Source of the DNA: Himantopus leucocephalus
Taxonomy: Eukaryota > Chordata > Aves > Charadriiformes > Recurvirostridae
DNA: 64,000 bases
Direction of reading: 5' to 3'
Assembly (NCBI GenBank): GCA_003993805.1
Contig: RSEF01000004.1
Coordinates: 17,322,769-17,386,768 of the forward strand
Part shown: in pieces, positions 1-12,535 of the stretch
Layout: every line of letters begins with the position of its first letter
How positions within the stretch are numbered: position 1 is the stretch's first letter
Program-made: the position numbers and the translations under genes
Notes under the pieces: model-generated
The model's database searches: none
Told to the model about the DNA's origin: nothing
The model's input: only the letters and a program-made list of their open reading frames with translations

Positions 1-2529
1 TAAAAAAGAATTGGGCAAATGAATGAGGGATGGGAACAAAGAGACTATAGAGAATATATTTATGTAAAATTCCTGTGTTAAAATAGTCGGTTTATTCATG
101 TCCTGCAACTTCTAAAGGTGTCCTGAAACTGCAACGGTGCCTCTTGCAGAGTTTCATAGATAATGTCCCTTGGCTTTATTTTCACTAAACCTGTAGCTGG
201 CTGTGTCGCACGAGGGTGAGCTCATTGCGAGGTCTTGATTTGGGAACAGAGAAGGCTGGTTTGGACTCAGGCTGCTGTACTACGGACAGCTGCTCGTTTC
301 GTCTTGGTTCTTTAACTTACTGCAGCTACTGCTTGTAAAATTGTGTTCTTACGCCTAAGGCCTACTTCGCGTTTGCGATGTGAACTGTTACTTATTTCAC
401 AGGCTGTAACCAAACCCTGGATTTCTGTTTTTTTCTCACAGCTTTGTGCTTCGTCTTTCAGTGTAGTGTTAAGCTACAGTTTCAGCGTGGCACGAAGGTT
501 GGAACAGATTTGCCTAAATGTTTGATCTTGGGAGATGAAGGCGCTGTGTACCTGTAGAAGACAGATTTGTATCTTCCTGTTTCGCTCTTATGCTTTGGGC
601 TTTATTGCTTGCAACAAACCATACTTAAAATAATGCCTGCCCATGTTGGCGTTACTTGTGAAAGCATGTGGAGCATGTCAGATAACGCTCCCTAACGTCT
701 ATTTTTGTTGTTGTTGGGTTGATGTGACACTCTCATGCTTGGGGAGGGACTGATGTAAAGCTTGCCAAGACTTGGCTCTCAAAGGGTGTCTGCAAGTAGG
801 TTTCCAAAGAGAAAAGCATTCTTGCAGTAAGAGAGGCTCCTCTGTAATAAGGTTGAATTTTCTATTACCATCAAAGATACCATGACTACCAAGGGCGGGC
901 ATGATACCAATTTGAATTTGGAGCAGTGTGTATTAATGAAGTCTAAGTCCTTCCAAATTACAGATTAGGTGGGTTAGACAGCAGCAGAAGGTTGGTGAAG
1001 AGGCATTCTGTGTTTCCTGCCTTTAACTTTCTGGGTTTTATTTTGCCTTCTTGTGGCTTCATGCACATCTGCATCCCAGGAGGAGTATAGCTGGTAGGAA
1101 GGAGATACGTGGCTGCCTGAAAGGCAGTTCTCCATATAGTGGTGGGCTTCAACAGCTCCAATGCTTGTTAGATATGGCAGGAAACCTCCAGTACTGCTTT
1201 TGTTTGTCTGGAGAACACAGATATCTCTGCTATAATTTTATAATAATCCGAAAAAAATCTCTCCTCTTGAGCTATGGTATTTATGTAGCAAGCTTTTCCT
1301 TTTCTCCATTGGAGTTTTTCACTGTTTTTCATGCCTTGTGTGAGTGTAAGAGGAATCAATACAGATCTTGGCTTTGTTATAAGATGAATGAGGAAATTTT
1401 TTATCAGCGTTGCTTTGTCTTGGAAACAAGCACTGAGAGTGCATTCCTGAAGAGTCTGAAGTAGGATCCTAAAGCGACTGAGAGTGAGCTCTAGAAATAA
1501 TTAAGTAGCTCATGATTCTCTTTCCTGACAGGCTGAAATGTAGATTCGGAGCATTTTGAACCCAAAGAAGGGTAGGCTGCTGTAGGTCATCTATTCCCTG
1601 TATTGTGGGTGTACCTCAGCAGCACGGCATGGTGCTGCACCCAAGCTCTGCCAGAACGGGGCTTGTGCTGTCCTCTGCCGTCTCCTGTAACCGGCTTCTG
1701 GCTGTACGCAGCGGTGGGAGAAGTTCACTTGCCAGTGATGGGGTCACGCAGCTGGCAGATGAGGGCAGGACGGTGGTGGGACTGGACGTATTGGTTGTGA
1801 TGAGCTGCAGAGGCAGAGACAGTAGGTACCAGCCAGTAACCTCGTGCTGGGGACCGGCGATTGCAGTGGGGCGAGAAGGGATGGCAGCCTGGGGTGTGGA
1901 TGTGCAGAGCAGCCGCGCAGCAGTGATGCTGCAGTACCAAAGGGCTGGAAGCAGTGTAATAGAGAACGCTGTAACACAGGTAGTCTGTGTATTGCGAACT
2001 GTTGTCTTGTGACAGGTCACAGCAGTGAAATCTTCAAGAAACCAAGGTGGTTTGTGCCCCAGCAGAAGAAAAGACATAGCTGAGTGCTGTTAGTACGCGG
2101 GGCCTTAGCAGCAGGAGAGAACTTGAGGCATTAAAATACCTTCAGAAGATGCTAATGTCTAATTCCTGCTCTATGCGGTGTAGGTTAAAACATCACCAAG
2201 ATTTCCATCTGTGTGACCAGGCTAAAATCCCTTCAAACACAGCGGCTGGTGGTTGGTAGGAGCTGGAGAAGGAATTATTTCAGAGATCGTTAGCGTGTCT
2301 GGAGTATATTTTTCAGTTGTTTTGAACAGATCCACTAACAACTCTTTAGTTGTTTCTGCTTTTAAACGCATAATGCTGTTCTGGTCACCTCCAGTGCAAA
2401 ACTGCAGTTGTGAAGTACTTGCATCTTCAAAAACTTGATTCTTCCCTTTTTGAACGATGTGTGCTTACCTGTCCCTTGACAAATAACAGCGTATCTTCTG
2501 AAAGGATGAAATGAAGCACATCTGGGCTG
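1..2529. other. No gene seen; proposed TMEM164 intron
   Basis: Mixed-composition DNA, moderately GC-rich from 1,600 to 2,080. Short open frames have no family resemblance or splice-site support. No TMEM164 downstream exon was found on the minus strand. Confidence 0.5.
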
Positions 2530-3390
2530 CGCTGTACGACACAAAACTGGGAGGAGTGCTGAATAGGCCTGTGCTGCCCTGCAGAGGGACCTCAACAGGC
2601 TGGAGACCTGGGCCAGTAGCAATCTCCTGGAGTTCAGGCGAGGGGAATGCCAAGCCCTGCCCCTGGGGAGGAGGGCTGACCCTCCGCGCCAGTACGGGCC
2701 GGGGCCGAGCAGCTGGAAAGCAGCTCTGCGGAGAACGGCCTTGGGGTCTTGCTGGACACAAGGCTGGCCGGGAGCCAGCAACGTTCCCTTGCCGCAGAAG
2801 TGACCAGCAGCTTTCTGGGCTGCAGTGTGCCGAGTGCTGCCAGCGGGTCAAGGGAGATGATCCTTCCCATTCCCCCAGCGCTGGTGGGGCCACATTTGGA
2901 GTTCTGAGTCCAGTGCTGGGCTCCGCAGGACAGGAGAGACATGGACGTAGTGGAGAGAGTCCAGCAAAAAGCCACAAAGTTGACTAAGTAATTGGAGCAT
3001 TTGCCATGTGAGGAGAGCTGGGGCTGTTCATCCTGGAGAAGGGATGGCTCGGGGGGAGCTCATCCATGTGTCTAAATCCCTCAAAGGGGAATAAAGATGG
3101 AGACAGGCTCTCCTCAGCTGTGCCCAATGACAGGACAAGAGGCAGTGGGTGCAAACTGAAATATGGGAAACTGTCTGAACGTAAGAACAGATGCTTTTAC
3201 TGCAAGGGTGGTTGAACACAGGCAGTGGCTGCCCAGAGAGGTGGTGGGGTCTCCATCCTTGGAGATATTCAAAACTTGCCTGGACGTGGTCCTGGGCAGC
3301 CAGCTCCAGCTGACCCTGCTTTGAAGAGCAGCGGGTTGGACTGGGTGATCTCCAGAGATGCCCTTCTGTCTCCTCCATCCTGTGACTGTT
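2530..3390 (+). mobile_element. CR1 LINE fragment, sense
   Basis: This segment matches remembered CR1 3' sequence in order: the CAGAGGGACCTCAACAGGCTGG block, the block coding for the end of reverse transcriptase, the CAGAGAGGTGGTGGGGTCTCC block and a GGGTTGGACTGGGTGATCTCCAGAGATGCC tail. Here the blocks are shortened for quoting. It ends with CTGTGACTGT rather than a clean octamer tail and has indels, so it is an older copy. Open frames across it are not genes. Confidence 0.88.
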
Positions 3391-6300
3391 GATGTTGCGG
3401 GGAATGGCTGGCTTGTATCCTCATTAAGGTAAAACTGCTAAACTGTAAACGGTGCTGTGCACAACTGTCCTTAATTTGCATGAAGCTGCCATGTCTTGAC
3501 TTTGTCTTAAGGAGTCTCTCAAACAGTACCGTAGAGGCAGTGAGCACTTGAGGGTAGTTGGGTGCCCCGAGACCGCTGTCCTCACCAGGAGCAGCCTGTC
3601 AGCTTCATTCACACCGTTATATTTTGGCATAGGAGTCCGCAGTGCTCCTGGAGGTGCGAGTGTTGCGTCTCCTATGGCAGTGCCAGCCCTGGCACCCGCT
3701 GAGGATGGGCTGCGCCTGGTCAGCGGGGCTGTCGCCCACCTCGGGGTAAAAGCATCCCTTTCTGTGGGACACACCACAGCCCATATGACGATGCAGTTGC
3801 TCTTTACTTACATCTGCGTGTTCACAACGGTCTGAATTGTTCTTGTGGTGCATCCCCGCTGGGTGCCTGCCAGTTCCAGAGATCACAGTCGGGGCGGCAG
3901 AGTGTGGTTGATGGTATATTTGCTTTATATTTCCTGGCTTTAGCTGTGCTGTCATTTGGCAATTAACTTTGTATCAATTTCAGTTTTGGACAGCATTTAA
4001 TGGACTGGTTCTGTGATCCTTGACATGCTTGCTGATTTTCTTTTAAGCTACCTCAGGTGGGAAACACTCTTCCCAGAGAAGGAGGAGTTGGGTTTTCTAC
4101 CTGAACGTGCCCTGACCTGACTGTCAGAGGGAAAGTGAAGAAAACGAGAATGTTGACGATGGGAATAAGCAGGATGGACCCTTCGCCCGGGAGCATCTTC
4201 TGATCGGCGTGCTGTCTGTCTGGGTCGGTGGTGGATGTTTTTACATCTGCAAAGAGCAGTAGCAGTGTTTGGCCTCTCCATGCCAGCCTGTGGTGTGAGA
4301 TGCTGGAGGACGTTCCCAAGCCTTGGGCTCGGTCCGGCCTCAGTGCCCTTCTCACCTTTCCCCGGGTGGCGCACAGTGTGGCGGGGGCTCTGCCGTGGCG
4401 TTGCCGCAGCCTGGCACAGAGGCTTTCAAATGATTCTCTGAGGTGTTAGAAAAATGTCAAAATAGAACTTACTTCCAGCAGGAGAATGTGGTTTAAAGTA
4501 CTGCTGGAAGCGGGTAGAAAAGAGCCTCAAAGGAGGCTGAGGATGCTCAAGGAACAGTGTCGGGTTTCTGTAGAAAGAGGGGGTGTTCGGGAGCCCCCGG
4601 GGAACATAGCGAACCTGCACCTTCCACCGCCAGCCCCGCTACGGGCTGCGAACAACGTGGAAACTCCCCCGCTCTCCCTGTCCCCCCATCTTCTCCCCCT
4701 CGGCCTGAAACACCCGTTTGGGTGATGGGAAGAGTTTCTCGAGGAAGGGAGACTTTGTGGGCACCGGGCAATTTTTCCTCTTCAGAGGTGTTCTGCGGGG
4801 TGTGGGTGATGTTTATGCAGTGATCTTTTTAAATTGGGAAGGGCTTTTTGAAATAGATGATAATAAGAATGGGATGAAGCAAAAATGAGACCAAGCATTT
4901 TTTTAGTTGGTAAATTTACTTATTGCTGATTCCTCCTGGCAAGTTAGGCTCTTGTGGAAGACTGCCCGGGAGATCTGTAGCCTTTTTGTTGGTGCAAAAC
5001 ATGTTACTGTCGGAGCTCGCCAGATGCATTTCTTCTGGCTGGTTAGCCAGCAACTCACATAATAGGTACCAAACAACTTAGCAGTGCTTCTTTTTTGTTC
5101 CTCCTCCCAGCTCCCCGTGGACCCCAGGCCGAGGAGTGTGCTGCTTCTTGGCAGGGGACTACCAAAGCTGTCTTGGAGGGTTTGGGACCCGACTCTTTTC
5201 CATTTACTCTGCAAAGTTGTTTCTCTGGTAGTACAAAAAGAAATGTTCTCAGAGCTCTTGTTATGCAAGCTGAATTTCAGAGAAAATGGCATGCAAATAA
5301 GTCATCGGTATAATTGGGAAGCTCCTTTTTAAAAAAATCGTGAAGTTGATGTTAGGTGGTAGGAGCCTTCCTTGCAGTTTCACTCATTTCAGGAATGGCA
5401 TTGCTCTTGCCACGTGCACAGCTTAAAAGTAAGACTTCTGGAAAGACGATGTTGCTCTCTTTTTGTTTATTCCCCGCCCCCCCCCCATTTGCAGCATGAT
5501 TTTTGTGCATATTCTTTTGGGTTTTTTTGTAATTCCGGTGCTATGCATGTATCTCACGTGGGATCATCAGTTCAGATGGCATCCTAAAATGCTTATATAG
5601 AAGTAGATAAGGCATTCTTACATTTTCTGTTCAATTCTTAGAAACAAAACCAAGCAAGAACAGGGACGATATTCCAGAGGTGTAAAGAGTGTGGCACGTT
5701 TTCTCACTCCGAGGAGTTTCTGGCTGTGTTGAAGGAATGCCAGCCGCAGCAGGGCATTGGAGTAGCGGGAAGCGCCTCTCCAGGCAGTGCTCCTCAGCTC
5801 CTGGTCTCTCCAGTCAGGCTTATTTCCTTTCAGTTGCAGGTCCGAACGCTAAATTAGTGTGTGCTGGACCCTGTAAATGCACTTCTGGGGAAGAGCGAAG
5901 AGTTTTGAAACCCGGCAGTCCGTTCCGAGTTCCCGGGCGTAGCGGTGGTGCAAGCGCACTGACCTGATGGGAGACCCGGCGGCAGGCGGCGAGTCCGGGG
6001 GTTTCTGTAAGTCCAGCCGCGAGCCTTAAGCTGTTTGGTTGCTGTCTATGGATTCAGCGTTGAATTCTCATGTTCAGATTGCATTGTCAGTGGGTGAGGG
6101 TAGGAAAACGGCGTGATTGTCATGTGGTGTCCCTGCGTTTGATCAGACTTCGTGTGGTTTGACAGCAGTTTGCGCCGTTCCAGCACAGGGTTTTTTGTGA
6201 ACACTTGGCGAGGTCCTGGGCGCTAAATGGGTCAAAACAGCCCCAGCCCATGTGTTTGCTGCCTTGCTGGGTTTTTCCTGCCCGCCTGACACAAAATGGG

Positions 6301-6597
6301 GCAGTGTGCCTCCAGAGGTGGGCTCCGGCTGTTCTGGAGCTGCGATATAGAGGCACTCATTGTAGTCAGGGCAAATAACGGATACAGGATTGAATTATTT
6401 CTCATGTGCCTTTTTCCTCTCGCTGTGACAAAAGTGAGGCATTGCATGTGCTGTGGAACAAACAGGTGGAAACCACTGACAACCCTGGGTTTTTTTCCGA
6501 ACAATGGTAAAGGTAAAAATGGAGAAGAGACCCTGACTTCTCCTGGCAGCGAGGCCTGAAGTGTGGGAGAAGTGTGAGAGATTATGGGGAAAAGCAA
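3391..6597. other. No gene seen; proposed TMEM164 intron
   Basis: Moderately GC-rich DNA with local CpG clusters, for example 5,880-6,010, and a C run near 5,480. I could support no exon, RNA gene or named repeat. Confidence 0.5.
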
Positions 6598-6689
6598 AAT
6601 CATAGAATCATAGAATGGTTTAGGGTGGAAGGGACCTTCAAAGATGATCTAGTCCAACCCCCTGCCCTGGGCAGGGACACCTCCCCCCA
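6598..6689 (-). mobile_element. CR1 3' end, antisense, cut by an assembly gap
   Basis: The sequence starts with the repeated ATCATAGA octamer-like tail, then GGAAGGGACCTTCAAAGATG and CTAGTCCAACCCCCTGCCC, the reverse complement of an avian CR1 3' end. It reaches AGGGACACCTCCC and then runs into ten Ns. Confidence 0.9.
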
Positions 6690-6699
6690 NNNNNNNNNN
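6690..6699. other. Assembly gap (10 N)
   Basis: Ten Ns, a fixed-size placeholder. They separate a CR1 end from a minisatellite, so the real missing length is unknown. Confidence 0.95.
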
Positions 6700-6880
6700 C
6701 TGCACATCCCATCCCTCCCTGCCTGCACATCACATCCCTCGCTGCCTGCACATCGCTCCCTGCCTGTACATCACACCCCTCCCTGCCTGCACATCACACC
6801 CCTCCCTGCCTGTACATCACACCCCTCCCTGCCTGCACATCCCTCCCTGCCTGCACATCCCATCCCTCCCTGCCCGGCCC
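6700..6880. repeat. Minisatellite rich in CTGCCTGCACATC and CCCTCC
   Basis: About eight to ten imperfect units of 17-26 bp combine CTGCCTGCACATC (or TGTACATC) with ACACCCCTCC, CCATCCCTCC or GCTCC. The array begins directly at the gap, so its length may be underestimated. Confidence 0.85.
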
Positions 6881-8454
6881 CAAAACACGGGGCAGGCAGC
6901 GCACAACGTTGATGGAAAAGTACTGCAGTGAAATGACAGAGATTTCCCTTCCACAATACTGATATTTTAAAGTTATTTATGTACTAAATGTACCAGGGTT
7001 GCTATTGTCTCCACAGCTCCATTTATTGTAAGGCGTGCGGCATGAATTTAACATCGAGGGCTTTGTGCTGGGAAGGGCTGCCTGTGCGGCACCGGCGCTG
7101 CGGGAAGGAGCAGTTGGGGCTGGCTCTGGCATCCACGCTGCCCTTCCCACCTCCCCAGCGCTGCCCGGCCTCGGGCCAGCCGCTGACTGATGCTTTCATC
7201 AGGGCAAACGCAGAAATCAAGGTTCGCTCTATAATTCGCTTATCAGCTGCAGTAGAAGGCACGCGGAGGTTTAGAGGAGACCCAAGGGAGCGGGGTGGCA
7301 GGGACGGGATGGGATGTTAGGGCTGCGTCTAGGTGATGCTCCCATCCCCATCCTGGCCCCGGGGATGATGACAGGGTTGGGAGAACATCAAGGAGGACAC
7401 CTGAAAGCTGGGATGCGTTGTGCTGCCTTCCCTCCCCGTGACTCAGTTTCCCCATCTGCAGAACGGGACATCTGAGCTCCCTCGGGTGGCCACAGCGAGC
7501 CCCCGAGGTTCAGGGGGTGCGGCGTTTGAGGTGGCTTGGCCATGGGGCTGCCACAAGCCCTGTCCTGGGAGCCACAATGCCCCAGCACGCACGGAGCCAG
7601 GTCCCCGTCCCCACCGCTCGTCCCAGCCCTGCTTTCTTTGTCACTGAGCATCCATCCCCCTAAAAAAACTGCATTTCCAGGAGCCCCGGCTGCCTGCGCT
7701 CGGCGTGATGTCACTCTGCCTTGCGGTTTACCTTCCGCTCTTCAGACGAGTGTATTCCTGCCCTTGAATGGCTGTTTGGTTTGCAAGTCACTCCCGGCCC
7801 GCTGTGCCTCCACGCGGCCCCGTCCCTGCTCTGCGCAGCGGCGCTCTGCCCTGCTTCTGCCTCGCATCCCTCATCCTCTCCTCCAGGTTTCTTTTTTTCC
7901 CAGTGACTGGCTGGCGTTGGGATTTGCACCACCTGGTCTGATGCCACTCGCCTGCGTTTTCTGCTGCCTGTTCCACATTATTAGTCCTTTTCTTCTTCTC
8001 TCCCCCCCCCCCCCNNCCCCCCCCCCCCCCAATGTTATTTGTTAGAATTTGGTTTTCTGACGTTCTGTTGGGTTTTATTTTTCTTGGCATCACATCTTTG
8101 GGGATTTCACTCACATCATTTCAGCCCGAATTTGCATTGACATCATTATGTTTCTGCTTTTCATCCTGCTCGATTTTTCTTTGGAGCCAGGGCCGTTTCA
8201 GTGTTCCCTGACACGGTTCGGGGACGGTGCTCTTTGGCCTTATTCTATCGAGTTTGCCTTCTGTGGCGCGCAATTGCTCTCAAGCACACGCTTGGCCTCG
8301 GGCAAGCTCAGGCAGAGCCTGTTTTAGCGTTTCTGGGCTGAGCTGGGGAAACATTCCCGCGTCTGTCAGATGAGCGGCTGCAGGGGCCGTGTCCCGGCCG
8401 GGAGCGGGAGAGCTGCTTGTAGCCTCGCACCAGCCCCTGCCAAGTCAGCACTTT
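6881..8454. other. No gene seen between two antisense CR1 pieces
   Basis: GC-rich intronic-type DNA with the poly-C run at 8,002. The segment is flanked by two pieces of antisense CR1 that could once have been continuous. Confidence 0.5.
8002..8030. repeat. Poly-C run interrupted by two Ns
   Basis: The run is C from 8,002 to 8,030 with Ns at 8,015-8,016. The Ns probably mark uncertain homopolymer length. Confidence 0.9.
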
Positions 8455-8852
8455 CTCTCTGCCCCAGGGACACCTCCCACCAGCCCAGCTTGCTCCAAGC
8501 CCCGTCCAACCGGGCCTTGAACACCTCCAGGGATGGGGCAGCCACAGCTTCTCTGGGCAACCTGCGCCAGGGGCTCACCACCCTCAGTGAAAAATTCCTT
8601 CCTAATATCTCATCTAAATCTCCCCTCTTCCAATCTGAAGCCATTCCCCCTCATCCTATCACTCCATGCCCTTGTAAAAAGTCCCTCCCCAGCTCTCCTG
8701 GAGCCCCTTTAGGCACTGGAAGGGGCTCTGAGGTCTCCCCGGAGCCTTCTCTTCTCCAGGCTGAACACCCCCAACCCTCTCAGCCTGTCCTCACAGCAGA
8801 GGGGCTCCAGCCCTCGCAGCATCTTCATGGCCCTCCTCTGGACCCTGCCATG
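8455..8852 (-). mobile_element. CR1 LINE fragment, antisense, lacking its 3' tail
   Basis: The block order is that of an antisense CR1: AGGGACACCTCCCACCAGCC, CCCCGTCCAACCGGGCCTTG, CAGGGATGGGGCAGCCACAG, GGAGCCTTCTCTTCTCCAGG and ATGGCCCTCCTCTGGACCCT. The last 70 or so bases of the usual 3' end are absent, which is unusual because CR1 copies normally lose their 5' end. Confidence 0.9.
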
Positions 8853-9969
8853 AAACAGGAATGATTGCTCTCATCACAAGGAAAGATGCAAATTCCCGTG
8901 CAATACTTCTTTGGTTTCAAGCCGAGCTGGTCGAGCTGCCCCACGCAGGCAGGGGGTCACTGGTGCTCCCCCATCACCCCGGGGCACCCACCCCTTCCAC
9001 GGCCGGGGTGGTTCATGTGCTGCAATCATCTGCTACGACCTGGCTGCTCGCCTCCGGGTCGGTACCAGGACTGGCGAGATGAGGATGGGTGGGCAGGGAT
9101 GTCCCCTGTGAAGGCTCCAGAGTGTCTGTCCTTCTGGTCCTCACCTCCTGCATGTGCTTAGGGAAGCCCAATGGGCTCCCTGGCATCAAGTCCTTCCTAA
9201 TGTTAATATCCAGCCCTGGAGAAACACCATGGTTATACGCAGCACAAATTGTCTGGGCAGGGATGTGACAAACCAGAGCGGGAGGGAGATACCGGCAGTA
9301 ACACAGGTATCAGGTCAGTGCTCAAGTAGGGAAAAGCACATAGGTTCCCCAAATCCCTGCCCGGTGCCTCGTCTTCCCAATTAGCAGTTGTGGACTATTC
9401 CCTTCCTAGTGACCTGCTGGGGTTGGACATACAGACTGAGCACCGCTTGGGACATACCAGCCATCACGTAAAGCCGGGGAACATCCCGAGGCGAGGGGAA
9501 CAGGGACCTTGGCAGCAAGAGCACAAACTCCTGGTGCCACCACCCAAGGTGCAGCCCTGCAAGGGGCCCCAAAAAGCAGCAGCAAGACCCCTCCCGTCAA
9601 ATCACCCCAGTGCGTGTGAACTGACGGGGTGTCATGGGGGTTGCGTGGCCACTGCTGTCTGCAGAGAAGGACCGCGACCACGTATCCCTGTGCCGGGCTT
9701 TGCTCCGGGGCCAGACGCCCACCAGGTGGGAGCAGGCTGAGCCTTGGCGTGGTGCTGGTTGTGGTGTCGTGCCCAACTTGATGCTGTGCCCGGAGGTGGA
9801 GGTTCTCAAGAAGGAGAGCTCCACCACCATGCCGCATAATCCCAACTGCCAAGTGCGTCCTCCCAGCCCGAGCCTCCCGCAAGCCTGCCAAACGGAGCTG
9901 GAGCCTCTTCCTACCCCACATCCCGGCACTTCCGAGCTTGGCTGGAGATGCCAGATTTTACCCTCAGTC

Positions 9970-9992
9970 AAAAAAAAAAAAAAAAAAAAAAN
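9970..9992. repeat. Poly-A run ending in N
   Basis: Twenty-two A residues followed by N at 9,992. No retrotransposed gene is recognisable upstream, so it is treated as a simple homopolymer with uncertain length. Confidence 0.85.
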
Positions 9993-11485
9993 GCACGGAG
10001 GGAGCCAACAGGAAAAACATGATCAGACATCCTGAATTGCAGAAAAACCTACAGCATGGCATGTCTGAGCAGAACAGCATGTCGTTGCTAGCAGCCCGTG
10101 TACTTCAGCTCCCGCGAAGAAAGAGAGGGATCTCAGCGCAGCGGCTAACGGGGGAACTGCGAGTCCCGACTTCGTCAAGTACATCTGAGATCCACATTTA
10201 GACTCTCTGGGAAATGCTGGCTGAAAGGAAGCTGGCACGAAATTTCCATTTGCAGTCACAGGGGTTCGGGGAAATCAATCTCTTTAGAGCCCTTTGGAAA
10301 CCTCAGTCTGATGGCTTTAAATATTTACTGTACTCCTGCAACACCAGATCCCAAAATCGCAGGGCACATTCTCCCAGGCAGCCAGTTGGCGTAGATGCTG
10401 TAAGCCTCCAAAACACTCCGTGCAGGTACTGATGAAAAACGATCCTTAATAAGACTGTGATTTACAGTTGCAAAACTGTGAGCAGCTTTTGAATTTGGGA
10501 AAAAATACCCAGAAATAATTCTTGTGACTGCAGGGCATTAGTGTCCTTCACGCAGTGGGCTGGCGATGGGAGCAGGACAGGGAAAGCCCACGTCTCAGCC
10601 AACTGTGCCCACCGTCTCCCGCTGCAGGGATCAGCAACAGAAACGCCCTCCTGGGATCATCTCCCGGTGCTTCTGTGGTTTTGGGTGACTCGGACGGGGG
10701 AGCTGGAATGCAGCGATAACGCTTGTCCTGCTGTGTAGCTAATGACCTTTCCATCTCAGAGGCTTTAAAGTGGCCAGAGTGAGCATTAGGAGTCTTTGGG
10801 ATCCATCATTTTTTCTCTTAAGCGTAACAGCAGGTAACAACTATTTTTCCCCTTTTAAAGATGCCTCTGATGTCCCTGCCTGCTTCAGGGAGAGCCCTTA
10901 ATCGAACCCTAAAAATCCAACAAGACACTGCAAAGGAAACTTTTCTCACTTTGTTATGGCCTCTCCCAAAGTGACCAACCTCTTTGCCCGCTCCCTCGCC
11001 CTACCAGCGCGGGGACTGAGGGCAGGACAGGAGGCTGCTCTGCTCTCCAGGCCACCAAAATCCATCACGATTGCTGCGATCTGCTTCATCTACACCCAGA
11101 ACCCAAATGCCGCAGCTCATCGTCGCTCGGAGCCACCAGCAGCCCCGAGAGCCAGATGCCAAAGCAGCTGCCTCTGATGGGCAAGAAGCACAGGAGACAT
11201 TAGGAACCTGCAGATCCATGGCTGATGGCAAAGACATCATACTCCAGCTACAGCATGTTGGACAAGGCTGTCAGGAGCATATCTGGGTGGAAATGTCTAA
11301 AGGTGACTTGCAAGGAAAGCCTAAAGACTCAGAAGAGCACAGCAAGAGGGTGTCCAGCATCTACCCGTGCTGGAGAGGAGGTGGCACAGGGATGTCCTGG
11401 TCTCTGTCTCCCAGCCAGACTGCTGTAGGTCTGTCAATGAAGAACACATCTTCATGTGCTTCAGAGGCACCCGATGATAGCGGAG

Positions 11486-11557
11486 GGTTTGGGCATCCTT
11501 ATTCTTCCAGTCCAGAGAGGTGGTTTGGACATCCTCATTCTTCCAGTCCAGAGAGGT
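11486..11557. repeat. 36-bp tandem duplication
   Basis: The units 11,486-11,521 and 11,522-11,557 (GGTTTGGGCATCCTTATTC and onward) differ at only two positions, G/A and T/C. Confidence 0.9.
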
Positions 11558-12516
11558 CCTGAGAACAGCCAGAAGACACTTCAGTGGCTCATGAGGGACG
11601 TCCTGCTGAAGTCCTGCTGTTAATGTGCAGCCTTCACCCTCCCAACACTGCAGCCTGAAGCGGGTCCCGTCCCAGCAGACAGCTCCGGAGCATCCCCAGT
11701 GCTGCCCTGCACCACAGCAGAGACTCAGACCAACCTGGGGGCCTCCAACTTTGAGATCAGTCTGAAATCAGCAGCAAAACAGCTGTGGGACACTCAGCAA
11801 GGAGCGCAACACGGCACCTGGTCAGGGAGACCGTGGGTTCACCCCTTGGCGAGGAGGAGGAGGAGGATGCTGGTTCATCGCCCTCCCCTGCCCCGAGCAG
11901 CTGAAGGCAGCACCCCGCAGCAAGGGGCTCTGGTCGGCCGGGCTCGGCCCCTGCAGCCCACCTCAGCCTTCGGTGGGACGTCCCAGACCGGCTGCGAGAA
12001 ATGAGGTCATTTTAGCAAGAACGTGGAGATGTGAAAGGGAGATAAGTCCTGGAGTGAATTCATTGATCATCTCTGGAGTGCTGACAAGCGCGTTGCGGGC
12101 CGGGAGAGGACTGTGCCGGGATTGCTCCATAAATAAATGGGGCTGACTGGTGAGCTCTGGGCATTGCCCTGGGCTCATGAGGTCCCACCGAGGGCATGAC
12201 CTAAGGCAGGTGACTCTGATGAGCGGTCAGTCCTCCTCCACAGGAGAAAGCCCCCAGCAGAACACCCTGCCGGGACTCGGGGCAGCAAACCCCGCTGGGC
12301 ACGACACGGACTGATCTGCGCTGCTGGAAAGTAAAGGCGAGAAATCTCCCCTGGTGCTCGGTGGGCTGAAGTTTGGCTCGGCATGAAGCCAGCAGGCAGG
12401 GTCTTGCTTCAGATGTCCCTCACTGTGTGGTCTGGAGCCTGGCTGCAGCCCGGCCGCGCTGCCCACCCCGAGGTGCACGAGCATTGCTGCAGAGCACGGA
12501 GAAAGTGCAGAGATTT

Positions 12517-12535
12517 AAAAAAAAAAAAAAAAAAN
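12517..12535. repeat. Poly-A run ending in N
   Basis: Eighteen A residues followed by N at 12,535. It is like the run near 9,970 and has no attached retrosequence that I can recognise. Confidence 0.85.

Noticed and set aside
2465..2987. Open frames of 158-170 codons on both strands near 2.5-3.0 kb
   Set aside because: They lie within the CR1 fragment and reflect its GC-rich sequence; neither strand shows an intact CR1 protein.
8370..8864. 164-codon open frame near 8.4-8.9 kb
   Set aside because: It is the antisense reading of a CR1 fragment.
9900..9992. Processed pseudogene ending in the poly-A run
   Set aside because: No gene is recognisable upstream and no polyadenylation signal precedes the run. 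The trailing N suggests a homopolymer sequencing problem.
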